Assembly: GCA_016203175.1 (NCBI GenBank)
Contig: JACQNH010000044.1
Span: forward strand, 1 to 45,517
DNA length: 45,517 bases
Direction: 5' to 3'
Source: Candidatus Woesearchaeota archaeon
GTDB taxonomy: Archaea > Nanobdellota > Nanobdellia > SCGC-AAA011-G17 > JACQNH01
The notes under the pieces are model-generated. The model saw only the letters and a program-made list of their open reading frames with translations. It was not told where the DNA came from and did no database searches. The position numbers were made by a program, and so were the translations under genes. This document shows positions 6,845 to 14,999 of this stretch, one piece after another. Within the stretch, counting starts at the first letter, position 1. Every line of letters starts with the position of its first letter.

Positions 6845-9536
6845 GAAACTTCAAAAATCTTGGTTCTTTCAAAAGTAATTTAAATAAAAATTTAGATGGA
6901 AAATCCCTGTTATATTCTTTCATTAACTCTAAAACTCTTTCTTGATTAAATAAGCTTATTAAATAACTATAATCCTCTTCTTTAAAAAAACTCATCACTT
7001 GTCTTATCTTCAGACTTAACAATAATTCCTTTCCAATTAATCTTTTAATTTCTTTATCATAATTCCCACCATCTTTAATTATCTTACTTAAAACCTTAGC
7101 AGCATTCAATCCATACACGATTCCACCATGAGTATTATGAAGCAAAATATTACCCAATCCCCCAACAAAAGTATTTATATCATTTACTTCTAAATCAAAA
7201 ACCTCATCGTACTTAGAATCAGCAATTTTAACATCTTTTATTGGTAATATTAAAACATTGTTTTTAATCAAATTAAAATATAATTTTTCTTTTTTATTTT
7301 TATTCTTAATTTTGCCTAATAATCTAATCATTTTTTCATAAGAATAAGTCTTGAAACTACTATAAGAATGCCCAAAATATTTTCTAAAAAGTAACTTCCG
7401 ATTCCTAAAAATATCACTAATTAATTTTTTAGGAATACCCTTCATAGATTTTGAGTCATTTATAGATCTTATAAAACTAGTTAAAACATTTCTTTTCTCT
7501 GGAAAAAAATCTCTTAATTTATATAAATCCTTCTGATTAGATACTGAAAGAACGTAATTACAAGTTGTTTTAATATTTTTTCCATAAAGAACATGACCTT
7601 TATGAATAACTGTCCTAACATTAGGGGAAACACCTAGTTGAAATAAAAGTAAAACTAAGTCACTAACTAATTTTCTACTTGCAGTTTCTACCGTCAAATC
7701 AGCAGACCAATTCCTTCTTTTTTTTGACTTTCTAATCCTTAAATGCCCATCCCCCCTAAAATATGCTTTCAAAAACTCTTTTCTTAAGCTATCAGAAACA
7801 TTAAATATTATATTAGGAACTTCCTTATTCTCCGAACCAAAATTACAACCCAATAGCCTAGAGAATAACAAGCCAACTATAAAACCACCAAAAACAACAT
7901 TTACCTTGGAATCCTCTTTAGTAAACTTATTTTTAACCATTGAAATACAGTATCTTATACCTAAACTCCTCTCTATACAATATTTTACATCTTCTAAATT
8001 ACCATTCAAAATATCATCTTTTCCAAAATTTAAAATAATACCTGATTTTTTTAAACTACCCTCAGCCACATAATATCCCAACAACCTTGCAAAATACTTA
8101 TTAATTTTAATTTTATTTGGTATAGCTAAAAATTTCTTAGCAGGATTCATTGTAATCTTAACATCTTCAGGTATAACCCCTTGATCTAAAAAAGCTTCAA
8201 GAGGAATCAAATCTCTCCTATAATAAGTTTTAGGTAAACCGTTTAGATAAAATCTCAAATCTCTTTTGTGCCTCAAATACTTCATACCTCTAAAAACTAA
8301 AATTCTTTTTGCTAAAGATTTATCATAATCTAATAACAATTTTATAACATTTATTTCCTTTATAGAATTTAATTTTGGAACATTATTTCTGATTAATAAA
8401 TAATCTTGCCCTGTAACTAGTTCTGAAGTCTTCTTTTCAATAATTTCATCATTAGATAAACACATAATACTATGGGCACTAGTAACTTTAACCCTAAAAC
8501 CTTTTTCACAAATAACCTCATATAAATTATCCTTAAGTCTATGTTTAATCACCCTATTTAATCTAACAAGTTTTAACTTACCCTTCTTATCTAAAGTAAA
8601 AACATCTACTCTTTTATCCAATTTTAAACTCTTTAGATCTATTTCTTTATCCTCTAAAATAATTTTTGATTTATTTTTGTTCATTAAATCATTAACAAAT
8701 TCCCCAACCCTTATACTTTTCATCATTCCATCTTCAAAAATCATAATAGACTCGCTGTAATCAACACTTGAAGCTTTCACTAACCCAGCAGCATCACCAG
8801 TTAAAAAAACTTTATTTTTAAAACTCAATGGGACATCATGATTAAATAAAGGAATCATTCCAGTTTGATTCTCTAATTTTTTAACCTTAAATAGTTTTAA
8901 AAATTTATTAAACTCTTTTCTCAAATTACTATCTCCAACGACACCAATCCTTGCAAAATTTTTATTCTCAGGTACTAACCAGCCAAATTCACCATAACCT
9001 AAATAAACTTTATACACATCAGGTTCAAATTCTCCTTTTACCCTATATTGCATTGCAGTTTTATACTTTCTTCCATTTAACATATTAAAAGAATTTCCAA
9101 CCCTAGAATAAGGACCATCAGCACCAACTAAAATTTCATCCTCAATTAAACCTTTATTAGTCAAGCATTGAATTTTTTTATTAACAATACTAGCAGCATT
9201 TAACCTATGATTTAACAAGACTTTAACACCTTCATTTTCAGCCATCTCACATAAATATCTATCAAACTTACACCTATCTAAAATATAATCTCCTTTACCT
9301 AAATCAACATCTAAAATATCTCCATTAAAATGTACACGAACAGTTTTGATCTTGTTTACAATCACACTTTCATCTAATTTTAATACATTATCAATAGCAT
9401 CAGTAACAACACCAGTGCATTGAACAGGTTTCCCAATACAAGAATGCTCTTCCAACAAATTAACCTTAAATCCTTCTTTAGCCAATAAATAACCTAAATA
9501 ACTACCGCTTGGACCTGCACCAACAATTGTTACCAT
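6825..9536 (-). CDS. Geranylgeranyl reductase family flavoprotein interrupted by an intein, 903 aa
   Basis: Extein residues 1-256 and 802-903 give a 358-residue reductase, normal for archaeal (digeranylgeranyl glycerophospholipid) geranylgeranyl reductases, which saturate the isoprenoid chains of ether lipids using FAD. Visible motifs are the N-terminal Rossmann GAGPSGSYLGYLLAKEG (residues 6-22), GADGPYSRVG near 138, and the second FAD motif FLTGDAAGLVKAS (244-256), which runs into the intein and resumes as THGGIVYGLNAAKVL. Intein residues are 257-801. The gene is divergent from the prepilin peptidase and shares a palindromic TATA with it. The substrate (lipid or quinone side chain) cannot be told from sequence alone. 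Confidence 0.88.
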   Translation of the reverse strand: MVTIVGAGPSGSYLGYLLAKEGFKVNLLEEHSCIGKPVQCTGVVTDAIDNVLKLDESVIVNKIKTVRVHFNGDILDVDLGKGDYILDRCKFDRYLCEMAENEGVKVLLNHRLNAASIVNKKIQCLTNKGLIEDEILVGADGPYSRVGNSFNMLNGRKYKTAMQYRVKGEFEPDVYKVYLGYGEFGWLVPENKNFARIGVVGDSNLRKEFNKFLKLFKVKKLENQTGMIPLFNHDVPLSFKNKVFLTGDAAGLVKASSVDYSESIMIFEDGMMKSIRVGEFVNDLMNKNKSKIILEDKEIDLKSLKLDKRVDVFTLDKKGKLKLVRLNRVIKHRLKDNLYEVICEKGFRVKVTSAHSIMCLSNDEIIEKKTSELVTGQDYLLIRNNVPKLNSIKEINVIKLLLDYDKSLAKRILVFRGMKYLRHKRDLRFYLNGLPKTYYRRDLIPLEAFLDQGVIPEDVKITMNPAKKFLAIPNKIKINKYFARLLGYYVAEGSLKKSGIILNFGKDDILNGNLEDVKYCIERSLGIRYCISMVKNKFTKEDSKVNVVFGGFIVGLLFSRLLGCNFGSENKEVPNIIFNVSDSLRKEFLKAYFRGDGHLRIRKSKKRRNWSADLTVETASRKLVSDLVLLLFQLGVSPNVRTVIHKGHVLYGKNIKTTCNYVLSVSNQKDLYKLRDFFPEKRNVLTSFIRSINDSKSMKGIPKKLISDIFRNRKLLFRKYFGHSYSSFKTYSYEKMIRLLGKIKNKNKKEKLYFNLIKNNVLILPIKDVKIADSKYDEVFDLEVNDINTFVGGLGNILLHNTHGGIVYGLNAAKVLSKIIKDGGNYDKEIKRLIGKELLLSLKIRQVMSFFKEEDYSYLISLFNQERVLELMKEYNRDFPSKFLFKLLLKEPRFLKFLKFVAI
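7134..8768 (-). mobile_element. Intein with LAGLIDADG endonuclease in the geranylgeranyl reductase, 545 aa
   Basis: The intein runs from Ser257 (SVDYSESIMI) to His-Asn801 (GNILLHN), with Thr802 as +1 residue. Splicing block B is present (TSAH, residues 352-355), as is block F (VFDLEVND...TFVGG). Two dodecapeptide motifs of a homing endonuclease are intact: LLGYYVAEG (485-493) and FLKAYFRGDG (588-597). Excision would rebuild the second FAD-binding motif without gap or extra residue. The N-terminal nucleophile is Ser rather than the commoner Cys. Confidence 0.88.
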
Positions 9537-9557
9537 AAAAAAACATCTTTAAAAAAA

Positions 9558-9565
9558 TTTATAAA
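9558..9565. promoter_or_regulatory. Shared palindromic TATA box, divergent reductase/prepilin peptidase
   Basis: TTTATAAA is self-complementary. Its centre (9561.5) lies exactly 25.5 bp from the first base of both divergent start codons (9536 minus, 9587 plus). At the archaeal TATA-to-start spacing of about 25-27 bp, both mRNAs would be leaderless. The A-run at 9551-9557 would serve as the BRE for the plus-strand gene; the other flank is less purine-rich. Confidence 0.65.
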
Positions 9566-9586
9566 GCTAATGCACTAAAAGTCCTT

Positions 9587-10444
9587 ATGCTAGAAATTTT
9601 ATTATCAATTTATGCAATATTAGCCCTATTATTAGCAACTATAACAGATTTTAAAAATAGAGAGATTCTAGACTCTATAAGCTTCACTTTACTAGCAATC
9701 TCCTCAATAACAGTAATTATTTATTCTATAATTTTAAAAGATTTCAATATAACCTTAACCACATTAAAAGTATTTTTTCCCTTGCTGTTTTTATCACTAA
9801 TTTTATATTTTACAAGGCAATGGGGGGGAGGGGATACAAAATTATTAATCGCATTATCGATACCACTAGCATTTCCACTAATAAAATTTGATTTAACTTT
9901 ATCATCCCCAATAGATTTCATTACAAATCTAGCAGTAGTAGGTGCATTATATGGAACCTTTTTTGCAATAATAAAAACAATAAGACATCCAAAAGAATTT
10001 ATTAAAAATGCAAAAGAATTAACAAAAGGAAAAAAACCTACAATTTTAATTTCAATACTTATTTCACTATTGCTTTTTATACTAGGGTATTTATTAAAAT
10101 CACAGTTTACCACAGCATTACTATACGCATCAGCAATTTTTATTTTAATAACCCCAATGTTATTCATAATCTTTAAATCCGTAGAGAAATTTTCAATGAT
10201 TAAAACTATTCCAGTAAATAAACTAACACCAGGGGATTGGATTATAGACAAAAATATAAAATCAAAATTTAAAATCTCAGAACTAGGGATAGAACCAGAA
10301 CAGATTTTAAAATTAAAAAAATCTAAAACTAAATCAATTTTAATAAAAGAAGGCTTACCATTTGCCCCAATATTTTTATTAGCCTACTTAATAACAATCT
10401 TCAATGGTAATCTAGTCTTAAATATTTTAAAATTAATTTTTTAA
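9587..10444 (+). CDS. Archaeal prepilin peptidase (A24 aspartyl protease, PibD/FlaK type), 285 aa
   Basis: A membrane protease that cleaves class III signal peptides after the Gly of K-[KR]-G leaders. Catalytic aspartates are visible: Asp21 in TITDFKNREI at the end of the first membrane helix, and Asp83 in the GxGD motif (WGGGDTK). About six or seven hydrophobic segments follow; a cytosolic loop near residues 195-245 includes LTPGDWI. The many K[KR]G proteins encoded nearby are its likely substrates. It converges with the HIT gene (4-bp overlap) and shares its promoter element with the reductase gene. Confidence 0.85.
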   Translation: MLEILLSIYAILALLLATITDFKNREILDSISFTLLAISSITVIIYSIILKDFNITLTTLKVFFPLLFLSLILYFTRQWGGGDTKLLIALSIPLAFPLIKFDLTLSSPIDFITNLAVVGALYGTFFAIIKTIRHPKEFIKNAKELTKGKKPTILISILISLLLFILGYLLKSQFTTALLYASAIFILITPMLFIIFKSVEKFSMIKTIPVNKLTPGDWIIDKNIKSKFKISELGIEPEQILKLKKSKTKSILIKEGLPFAPIFLLAYLITIFNGNLVLNILKLIF

Positions 10445-11070
10445 GGAATTCTTTCTTTAAACTTAAATTCCTCTAATTCTTTAATAACTTTAACAGGTTT
10501 AACCTCTAATTTCTTAACAACTTTCAACTTTTCTTTAATTAGTTTGGATAATTCTTGCAAATCCTTTTCTTTAACATTTAATTTCTCCCAATTAATTTTT
10601 ACTTTATCATCCTCACTTCTAGGAATTACATGAACATAACCATGAGCTACTTTCTGACCTGCAGTTACACCATCCCCAATCAAAATGTTTACCCCTTCAA
10701 CCTTTAAAACATCAAAAACAACCTTCGCAACCCTTTGAACAACATCCATAATTTTTCCGTAATCTTTAGAATTAGTTATAGAACTTTCATGGTTCAAAGG
10801 AATAACTAACATGTGGCCTTTGCTGGCAGGATTAATATCAAATATAACCATTACATTTTCATCTTGATATAAAATCTCACTTTTTAATTTTCCTTCTTTA
10901 ATCAAACAAAAAGGACATTCACTCCCACCATATTGTTTTCTTAAATATTCAACTTGTTCAGGGCTGCATTTTTTAAGAAATTCATTAAATTTTTTACTTT
11001 GCTCATCTCCTTTTAACTGAGAAATCTCCTGCAATTCCTTTAACTGTTCCTTAGAAAACAAATCTGCCAT
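10441..11070 (-). CDS. HIT-family protein with N-terminal extension and altered HIT triad, 209 aa
   Basis: The HIT domain spans about residues 50-160: zinc knuckle CPFC (52-55), FDINPASKGHMLVIP (77-91), NHES (93-96) and the signature HGYVHV (143-148). HIT hydrolases use H-x-H-x-H with the middle His as nucleophile; here that position is Tyr145 (codon TAT), checked in the DNA. Nucleotidyl hydrolase activity is therefore doubtful, though nucleotide binding may persist. A helical N-terminal region of about 48 residues and a lysine-rich C-terminus flank the domain. It lies just downstream of EF-1beta on the same strand. Confidence 0.82.
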   Translation of the reverse strand: MADLFSKEQLKELQEISQLKGDEQSKKFNEFLKKCSPEQVEYLRKQYGGSECPFCLIKEGKLKSEILYQDENVMVIFDINPASKGHMLVIPLNHESSITNSKDYGKIMDVVQRVAKVVFDVLKVEGVNILIGDGVTAGQKVAHGYVHVIPRSEDDKVKINWEKLNVKEKDLQELSKLIKEKLKVVKKLEVKPVKVIKELEEFKFKERIP

Positions 11071-11100
11071 AAATATTTTAAAGTTTAATCTTATTTAAAT

Positions 11101-11376
11101 TTAACCTACAGCCCTTCTAACATCCACAACTTCACAACTTTGAACACCTTCTATAGTACAAATATCTTTTTCCAATTTTTCAGTATCCCCTTTACTCTCG
11201 TCTAAAGTAAACATCAACTTCAAAGCAACTAAACCAAAAGCAACTGGCTCTTTCTCTTCTTTATGAACATTCCCCCCAAAAGTTTTAATCTTCTCAATTG
11301 CCTTTACTTTAATATTGTCTAAATTAACATCTACACCGTCAGGCATTATTCTAAAAGTTATTATTACAGTTGCCAT
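11101..11376 (-). CDS. ef1b: Translation elongation factor 1-beta (aEF-1beta), 91 aa
   Basis: The nucleotide exchange factor of aEF-1alpha in translation elongation. The whole protein matches the archaeal family: MATVIITFRIMPDG at the start, FGGNVHKEEKEPVAFGLVALK in the middle and VEVVDVRRA-type ending (here CEVVDVRRAVG). Length is typical for this single-domain form. GAGGT lies before the ATG, and only 7 bp separate it from the zinc-ribbon gene upstream, so the two form an operon. Confidence 0.92.
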   Translation of the reverse strand: MATVIITFRIMPDGVDVNLDNIKVKAIEKIKTFGGNVHKEEKEPVAFGLVALKLMFTLDESKGDTEKLEKDICTIEGVQSCEVVDVRRAVG

Positions 11377-11383
11377 TTAAACC

Positions 11384-11551
11384 TCAATTAGGACCTGTAA
11401 AACCACAATCACAAGTATACTTAGCGCATATTTCTCTACAACTTTTACATCTTATAATCTTGTTTTTATCACAAGCAGGACAAGTGAAGATAACAGACCC
11501 AGGATCATTGGTTATTTCCTTCTTACAAGACATACATAATTGCTTTGTCAT
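11384..11551 (-). CDS. Small zinc-ribbon protein linked to EF-1beta, 55 aa
   Basis: Read directly from the sequence. It contains four CxxC/CxC-type elements: CMSC, CPAC, CKSC and CDCG, enough for two zinc sites. The layout (CPACDKNKIIRCKSC) is that of the archaeal Zn-ribbon small protein often found directly upstream of the EF-1beta gene and thought to act in RNA binding or translation. A TATA (TTTATAAA, 11575-11582) lies 27.5 bp from the ATG, so the operon mRNA is probably leaderless. Confidence 0.85.
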   Translation of the reverse strand: MTKQLCMSCKKEITNDPGSVIFTCPACDKNKIIRCKSCREICAKYTCDCGFTGPN

Positions 11552-11574
11552 TTTAACAAGCCAGTTTTCAACAC

Positions 11575-11582
11575 TTTATAAA
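11575..11582 (-). promoter_or_regulatory. TATA box of the zinc-ribbon/EF-1beta operon
   Basis: TTTATAAA is centred 27.5 bp upstream of the ATG at 11551 on the minus strand. A second A/T element (TTTTTAAA, 11585-11592) lies about 28 bp before the tRNA on the plus strand, so the two divergent units have adjacent TATA elements. Confidence 0.5.
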
Positions 11583-11616
11583 ACTTTTTAAAGCAGTATA
11601 AATATATAAAATAAAT

Positions 11617-11690
11617 GCTCCTGTAGTATAGCCTGGATAGTATACAAGCTTGCGGAGCTTGGGACCGAGGTTCAAATCCTCGCAGGAGCG
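11617..11690 (+). tRNA. tRNA-Arg, anticodon GCG
   Basis: A 74-nt cloverleaf. The acceptor stem GCTCCTG pairs with CAGGAGC, with discriminator G at 11690 and no encoded CCA. The D stem GTAT pairs with GTAT through two G-U pairs; the D loop contains GG followed by A20, an arginine identity base. The anticodon stem CAAGC/GCTTG carries loop TTGCGGA, anticodon GCG (codon CGC). The variable loop is 4 nt and the T arm is CGAGG-TTCAAAT-CCTCG. No intron. Confidence 0.95.
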
Positions 11691-11705
11691 AATCTAAATC
11701 CAATA

Positions 11706-14330
11706 TTAAATATCTGCATCCTTAATCCCTTGCTCAGTTATCATAAAAGGAGCTTCTGACTCAGGCAAATAAGGACTATCCACCATTTTTGCTACCCTAG
11801 TTCCTTTCTTTCCCTTTCTTAGATATACCCGTGTAGTCATTCCATGCGCAAGTACGTGCCCCCCAATAGCCTCAGTTGGATCTCCAAAAAATGTGTCTGG
11901 TTTAGACATTACTTGATTAGTAACATAAACAACAATATTGTAGCTTGTTGCTAATTTCAATAAAGTATGTATATGTTTGTTTAATTTCTGTTGCCTATCC
12001 GCTAATTGTCCACGACCAACAAAATCCGACCTATAGTGGCTCATTAAAGAATCAATAATTACTAATTTTATACACTTATCTTTTTGGCGAAGAAAATCCT
12101 CTGCTTTTTCCGCTAACAACATTTGATGGTCGCTATTAAAAGCCCGAGCAACAATAATATTCTTCAAAGTTATAATCGGGTCTAAACCAACATCTGTAGC
12201 AATTTGTTTTATTCTTTCAGGTCTAAAAGTATTATGTAAAATTATACCCCCATGCCCCCCAATAAAGTTCTGTATCTCTTTATCTCCAGGCATTACTTCC
12301 ACATCATAAGTCATCTCCTCTCCGACACAATTTATTGATTCTATAGCATCAAACCAAATATCAGAATTAATTATCTTCTTTATTTTAAGAATTGATTCAG
12401 AATCTGGTAAATACTGTAACCATCTAGTTAAAGTAGATTTCCTAATAGGGTAATATCGCTTCAACCTGTATGTCAAATAACTATTATCTATCCCTGCTTT
12501 TATAGAAAAACTTTTAATACTGCCATAATTATCCATTATAGACTTTAATAAGGGTATTGTAAATTGCAATTTATCATTAGGTAATTCATCAAACCTACTA
12601 TCCCCTATTAAAAATGTTTGCCAACTAATACTTTGCATAGCGTATTTCTTTCCATCATTCTCAGGCCTTATACCGTTTTTTTCAGAACACTTATAGGTTC
12701 TAATAACTGTATTATGTCTCGCAGGAATACCTAAAGCACAAGTAGCATATAATAAACCGTCTGCAAGCTCTTTACTTTTAGTTTCACATGTAGTGGCCCC
12801 AGTAATTTTATCTCTAGAACCATCTCCAGCAATATAGCCTTCCATAAACGCTTCGATATACTTCTCACCCAAGTTTAAAATAAACTCAGGCAACTTTTTT
12901 GTATCAGCTGAATACCCTAAATTCAATTTCTCAATAAACAAAGCAAAAGGTCGAGCATTAATCTTCAAATCATTCTTACTTCGTTTTACTACAAAACTTA
13001 GACTACTAGCAAAATTTCTTACATAATTATACTCTACATCTTTCTTTGTACAAGTTATAATTACACTACGCCCCTTTAAACAACTACCTTCCCCAACATA
13101 TAAACCTAAAAATTTCATCAAATCAATTGTAGTAGGCACTAATAAAGGCATCATATATTTCCTAGACCAACCCCCGATTCTAAGTTTAGTTTTAATTGCA
13201 TCATTCATTTTAAACTTTATTTTATTATAAACACCAAGTGGCAATTCAGTTCTTGTTAACCAATTATTTAAACTACTTGTGGAAAGATTTTTTGATACTG
13301 CCATCGATTGCAAATCTTCTCTTATTGTATCTAAAAAGCTTCTAAATTCTTCACCCCCACGCACATACAAACCATTAACATCACTAAACATTTCTGATAA
13401 ATCGAATACATTAATGCCCATCTTAATTGGAATACTACCAGCTATTGCTATTTTCGTTCCTTTACTTAAATCCTTTGTTGCAATTTCGCTCAACTCACAA
13501 TTACCATCTAAAGTAAAAAAATTGTGATATTCAGTTACCCTAACAGATCTCCCACTCTTCAATTTTACTTCATAAATTTTCTGTTTTGGATGTTTTATGA
13601 ACCCTGTTATGGGAAAAGTCTTGATTTTATAATCTTCCGGATCATAAGAAATTGCCTTTACATTTTCAAAATTATCTGCTGTAGAAATAGTATTGCCATA
13701 CCTAACAATATTCTCAGTACTATTCAAAGCAGTTTCTATAAGTTCTCCTATCTGCACTAATTGAATTCTATTCTCCTTTTCAACCAGTATCTTCTCGCCA
13801 AAAGGTAAACTGCTTTCAGTATCAATCCACAAAGCTTTTCCATCAATACCTCCTTTTTCTTTAGGTAATTGAACATTCACAGCTAATTGATGAGCTATCG
13901 CACTTTTTCCAGCACCATATGGACCATAGCATTCTGTTATCCCAGAACTCTCAACACCCCCCCCGAAAAGTTGATCCAATTTTTTACTCCCTAAAGATAT
14001 TCTCAATAAATTATCTCTTTTCTTTAACAATTCTTCACCAGTTTCAAAACCCATACCTGCTTTTTCCCTGGCAGTATTAATCATCTTTCTTGCAACACTT
14101 TCACCAACACCACAAGCCTCAACCAATTGACCAGGGCTAGCAACAGCAACAGAAATTAAATCACAAAATCCTCCTTCTCTTAATTTTTCAGCAGTAGCAG
14201 CCCCAACACCAGGTAAATCATTAATTGTAAATTCTTTCTTTTTATCAGCTTTAGATTTTTGAATATCTTTTTCATCAACTACAGCCTCTTTTTCTTTCCC
14301 AAGTGTTTCTTTTTCTAGGTCTTTATTCAT
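11706..14330 (-). CDS. radA: DNA repair and recombination protein RadA interrupted by an intein, 874 aa
   Basis: The archaeal RecA/Rad51 strand-exchange ATPase. Exteins 1-173 and 701-874 give 347 residues, normal for RadA. Order: charged N-terminus, helix-hairpin-helix domain (LPGVGAATAEKL, 39-50; CGVGESVARKM), Walker A GPYGAGKS (136-143; usual archaeal form GEFGSGKT), then WIDTES joined after splicing to TFRPERI. Walker B (LVIIDSLMSHYRSDF) and loop GRGQLADRQQKLN follow, and the C-terminal MVDSPYLPE is as usual. It overlaps by 4 bp the 88-aa gene upstream, probably a partner. Confidence 0.95.
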   Translation of the reverse strand: MNKDLEKETLGKEKEAVVDEKDIQKSKADKKKEFTINDLPGVGAATAEKLREGGFCDLISVAVASPGQLVEACGVGESVARKMINTAREKAGMGFETGEELLKKRDNLLRISLGSKKLDQLFGGGVESSGITECYGPYGAGKSAIAHQLAVNVQLPKEKGGIDGKALWIDTESSLPFGEKILVEKENRIQLVQIGELIETALNSTENIVRYGNTISTADNFENVKAISYDPEDYKIKTFPITGFIKHPKQKIYEVKLKSGRSVRVTEYHNFFTLDGNCELSEIATKDLSKGTKIAIAGSIPIKMGINVFDLSEMFSDVNGLYVRGGEEFRSFLDTIREDLQSMAVSKNLSTSSLNNWLTRTELPLGVYNKIKFKMNDAIKTKLRIGGWSRKYMMPLLVPTTIDLMKFLGLYVGEGSCLKGRSVIITCTKKDVEYNYVRNFASSLSFVVKRSKNDLKINARPFALFIEKLNLGYSADTKKLPEFILNLGEKYIEAFMEGYIAGDGSRDKITGATTCETKSKELADGLLYATCALGIPARHNTVIRTYKCSEKNGIRPENDGKKYAMQSISWQTFLIGDSRFDELPNDKLQFTIPLLKSIMDNYGSIKSFSIKAGIDNSYLTYRLKRYYPIRKSTLTRWLQYLPDSESILKIKKIINSDIWFDAIESINCVGEEMTYDVEVMPGDKEIQNFIGGHGGIILHNTFRPERIKQIATDVGLDPIITLKNIIVARAFNSDHQMLLAEKAEDFLRQKDKCIKLVIIDSLMSHYRSDFVGRGQLADRQQKLNKHIHTLLKLATSYNIVVYVTNQVMSKPDTFFGDPTEAIGGHVLAHGMTTRVYLRKGKKGTRVAKMVDSPYLPESEAPFMITEQGIKDADI
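12231..13811 (-). mobile_element. Intein with LAGLIDADG endonuclease in RadA, 527 aa
   Basis: Residues 174-700 of the RadA precursor, from Ser174 (SLPFGEKILV) to His-Asn700 (GGIILHN) with Thr701 as +1. Excision restores the IDTE-x-TFRPERI sequence of RadA. Splicing block B TEYH is at 266-269; block F is TYDVEVMPGD...NFIGG. Endonuclease motifs FLGLYVGEG (407-415) and FMEGYIAGDG (495-504) are present. Segments resembling helix-turn-helix (LSTSSLNNWLTR; IKAGIDNSYLTYRLKR) flank the endonuclease part. RadA is a known archaeal intein host. Confidence 0.9.
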
Positions 14331-14593
14331 TCTTCTTCACCTCCTTCATCGTGTCCACCTAAAAATAATTCCTCTGAGGCCTTTTGAACAACCAATAAAA
14401 CTTTCTGCAAATCTCCCTTCCTTAAATTGATAACCTCATTCCTCCAAATATCCTCATCTTTCTTCTTGTAACTTCTACCCAAGCTAACTGTCTTAAATTC
14501 TACCTCTGCACCATTCACATTCTTCTTATTACTCCAGATAGCAACCTCTATGTTGCCTGCCCTAAACTTCTTTATTGGTAAATTTCCTACCAT
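14327..14593 (-). CDS. RadA-linked small protein, possible PC4-like ssDNA-binding domain, 88 aa
   Basis: The protein starts MVGNLPIKKFRAGNIEVAIWSN, with alternating beta strands (IEVAIWSN, EVEFKTVSLGRSY, IWRNEVINLRKGDL) followed by a helix (LQKVLLVVQKASEELF) and an acidic tail. Four strands plus helix with exposed Trp and Arg resembles PC4/p15-type single-strand nucleic-acid-binding folds; this is inference from pattern only. GGAGG 9 nt before the ATG fixes the start, and the end overlaps radA by 4 bp, indicating coupled translation and a role in recombination or repair. Confidence 0.7.
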   Translation of the reverse strand: MVGNLPIKKFRAGNIEVAIWSNKKNVNGAEVEFKTVSLGRSYKKKDEDIWRNEVINLRKGDLQKVLLVVQKASEELFLGGHDEGGEEE

Positions 14594-14665
14594 TTTATTT
14601 TCCTCCTTCCTTTTCGGCTTTTATTTCACTTCAAAAAATCACTTTTCTTCTGTAAAATTTCAACC

Positions 14666-14702
14666 TTTTCTTTTCCAAGGTTTTCTTTTTCCAAAAGAAA
14701 AG
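14666..14702. repeat. A/T-rich stem-loop repeat, copy 1
   Basis: It shares 24 identical bases (TTTTCTTTTCC-AAGG-TTTTCTTTT) with the copy at 18355-18389 and ends in a perfect 9-bp hairpin (TTTTCTTTT, loop TCC, AAAAGAAAA). It lies in the non-coding stretch upstream of the 88-aa gene. It could be a small dispersed repeat or a transcription terminator. The rest of the 406-bp gap 14594-14999 holds the TnpB remnant and no other gene that I can see. Confidence 0.5.
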
Positions 14703-14737
14703 CTTTGCTATTCGCCTTTTTTTTCAGATTCAAGCTT

Positions 14738-14878
14738 GTGACATACTCCCACCCATAAAGGGCGTGGGCTTCATAGTTCCATGACAAAAGTTGCCATTGC
14801 TGGTAGAGCTTCCATCTCTCTATGCGTTGATTCGGCTGTGCCCCAACCTATCTTTTTAACAGCTTTTAATAGAATAAA
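14738..14878 (-). mobile_element. Decayed 3' end of an IS200/IS605-family TnpB (IS1341-like) element
   Basis: On the minus strand, an open segment bounded by stops (14771-14878) reads ...AVKKIGWGTAESTHREM... and ends ALPAMATFVMEL, the style of C-terminal tail found on archaeal TnpB proteins. In another frame the same DNA continues as YEAHALYGWEYVT, also TnpB-tail-like, suggesting a frameshift. Immediately beyond is an imperfect hairpin, CCCACCC-loop-GGGCGTGGG (14748-14768), resembling the right end of IS605-type elements (where the omega RNA guide scaffold ends). No RuvC motif or TnpA gene remains, so it is not mobile on its own. Confidence 0.6.
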
Positions 14879-14999
14879 TCAAACTTATTTATAAATCTGG
14901 CGCGTCTATGAAATATACATTACAGTGCAAAAAATTCTTCAAAATTTTAATAGTATGAGCCCTATAAGTGAAAGTTACACTGTCAAAACCACATTAAAA

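Noticed and set aside
9721..10251. Minus-strand frame of 176 codons opposite the prepilin peptidase
   Set aside because: The plus-strand frame has both catalytic Asp motifs and the expected membrane topology; the opposite frame has no recognisable feature.
11370..11591. Plus-strand frame across the zinc-ribbon gene
   Set aside because: The minus-strand frame encodes four CxxC-type motifs, has a well-placed TATA and is adjacent to EF-1beta; the plus frame is its shadow.
14748..14768. Hairpin considered as a CRISPR repeat or simple terminator
   Set aside because: There is a single copy with no spacers, and the adjacent TnpB-like tail explains it better as an IS605-type right end.
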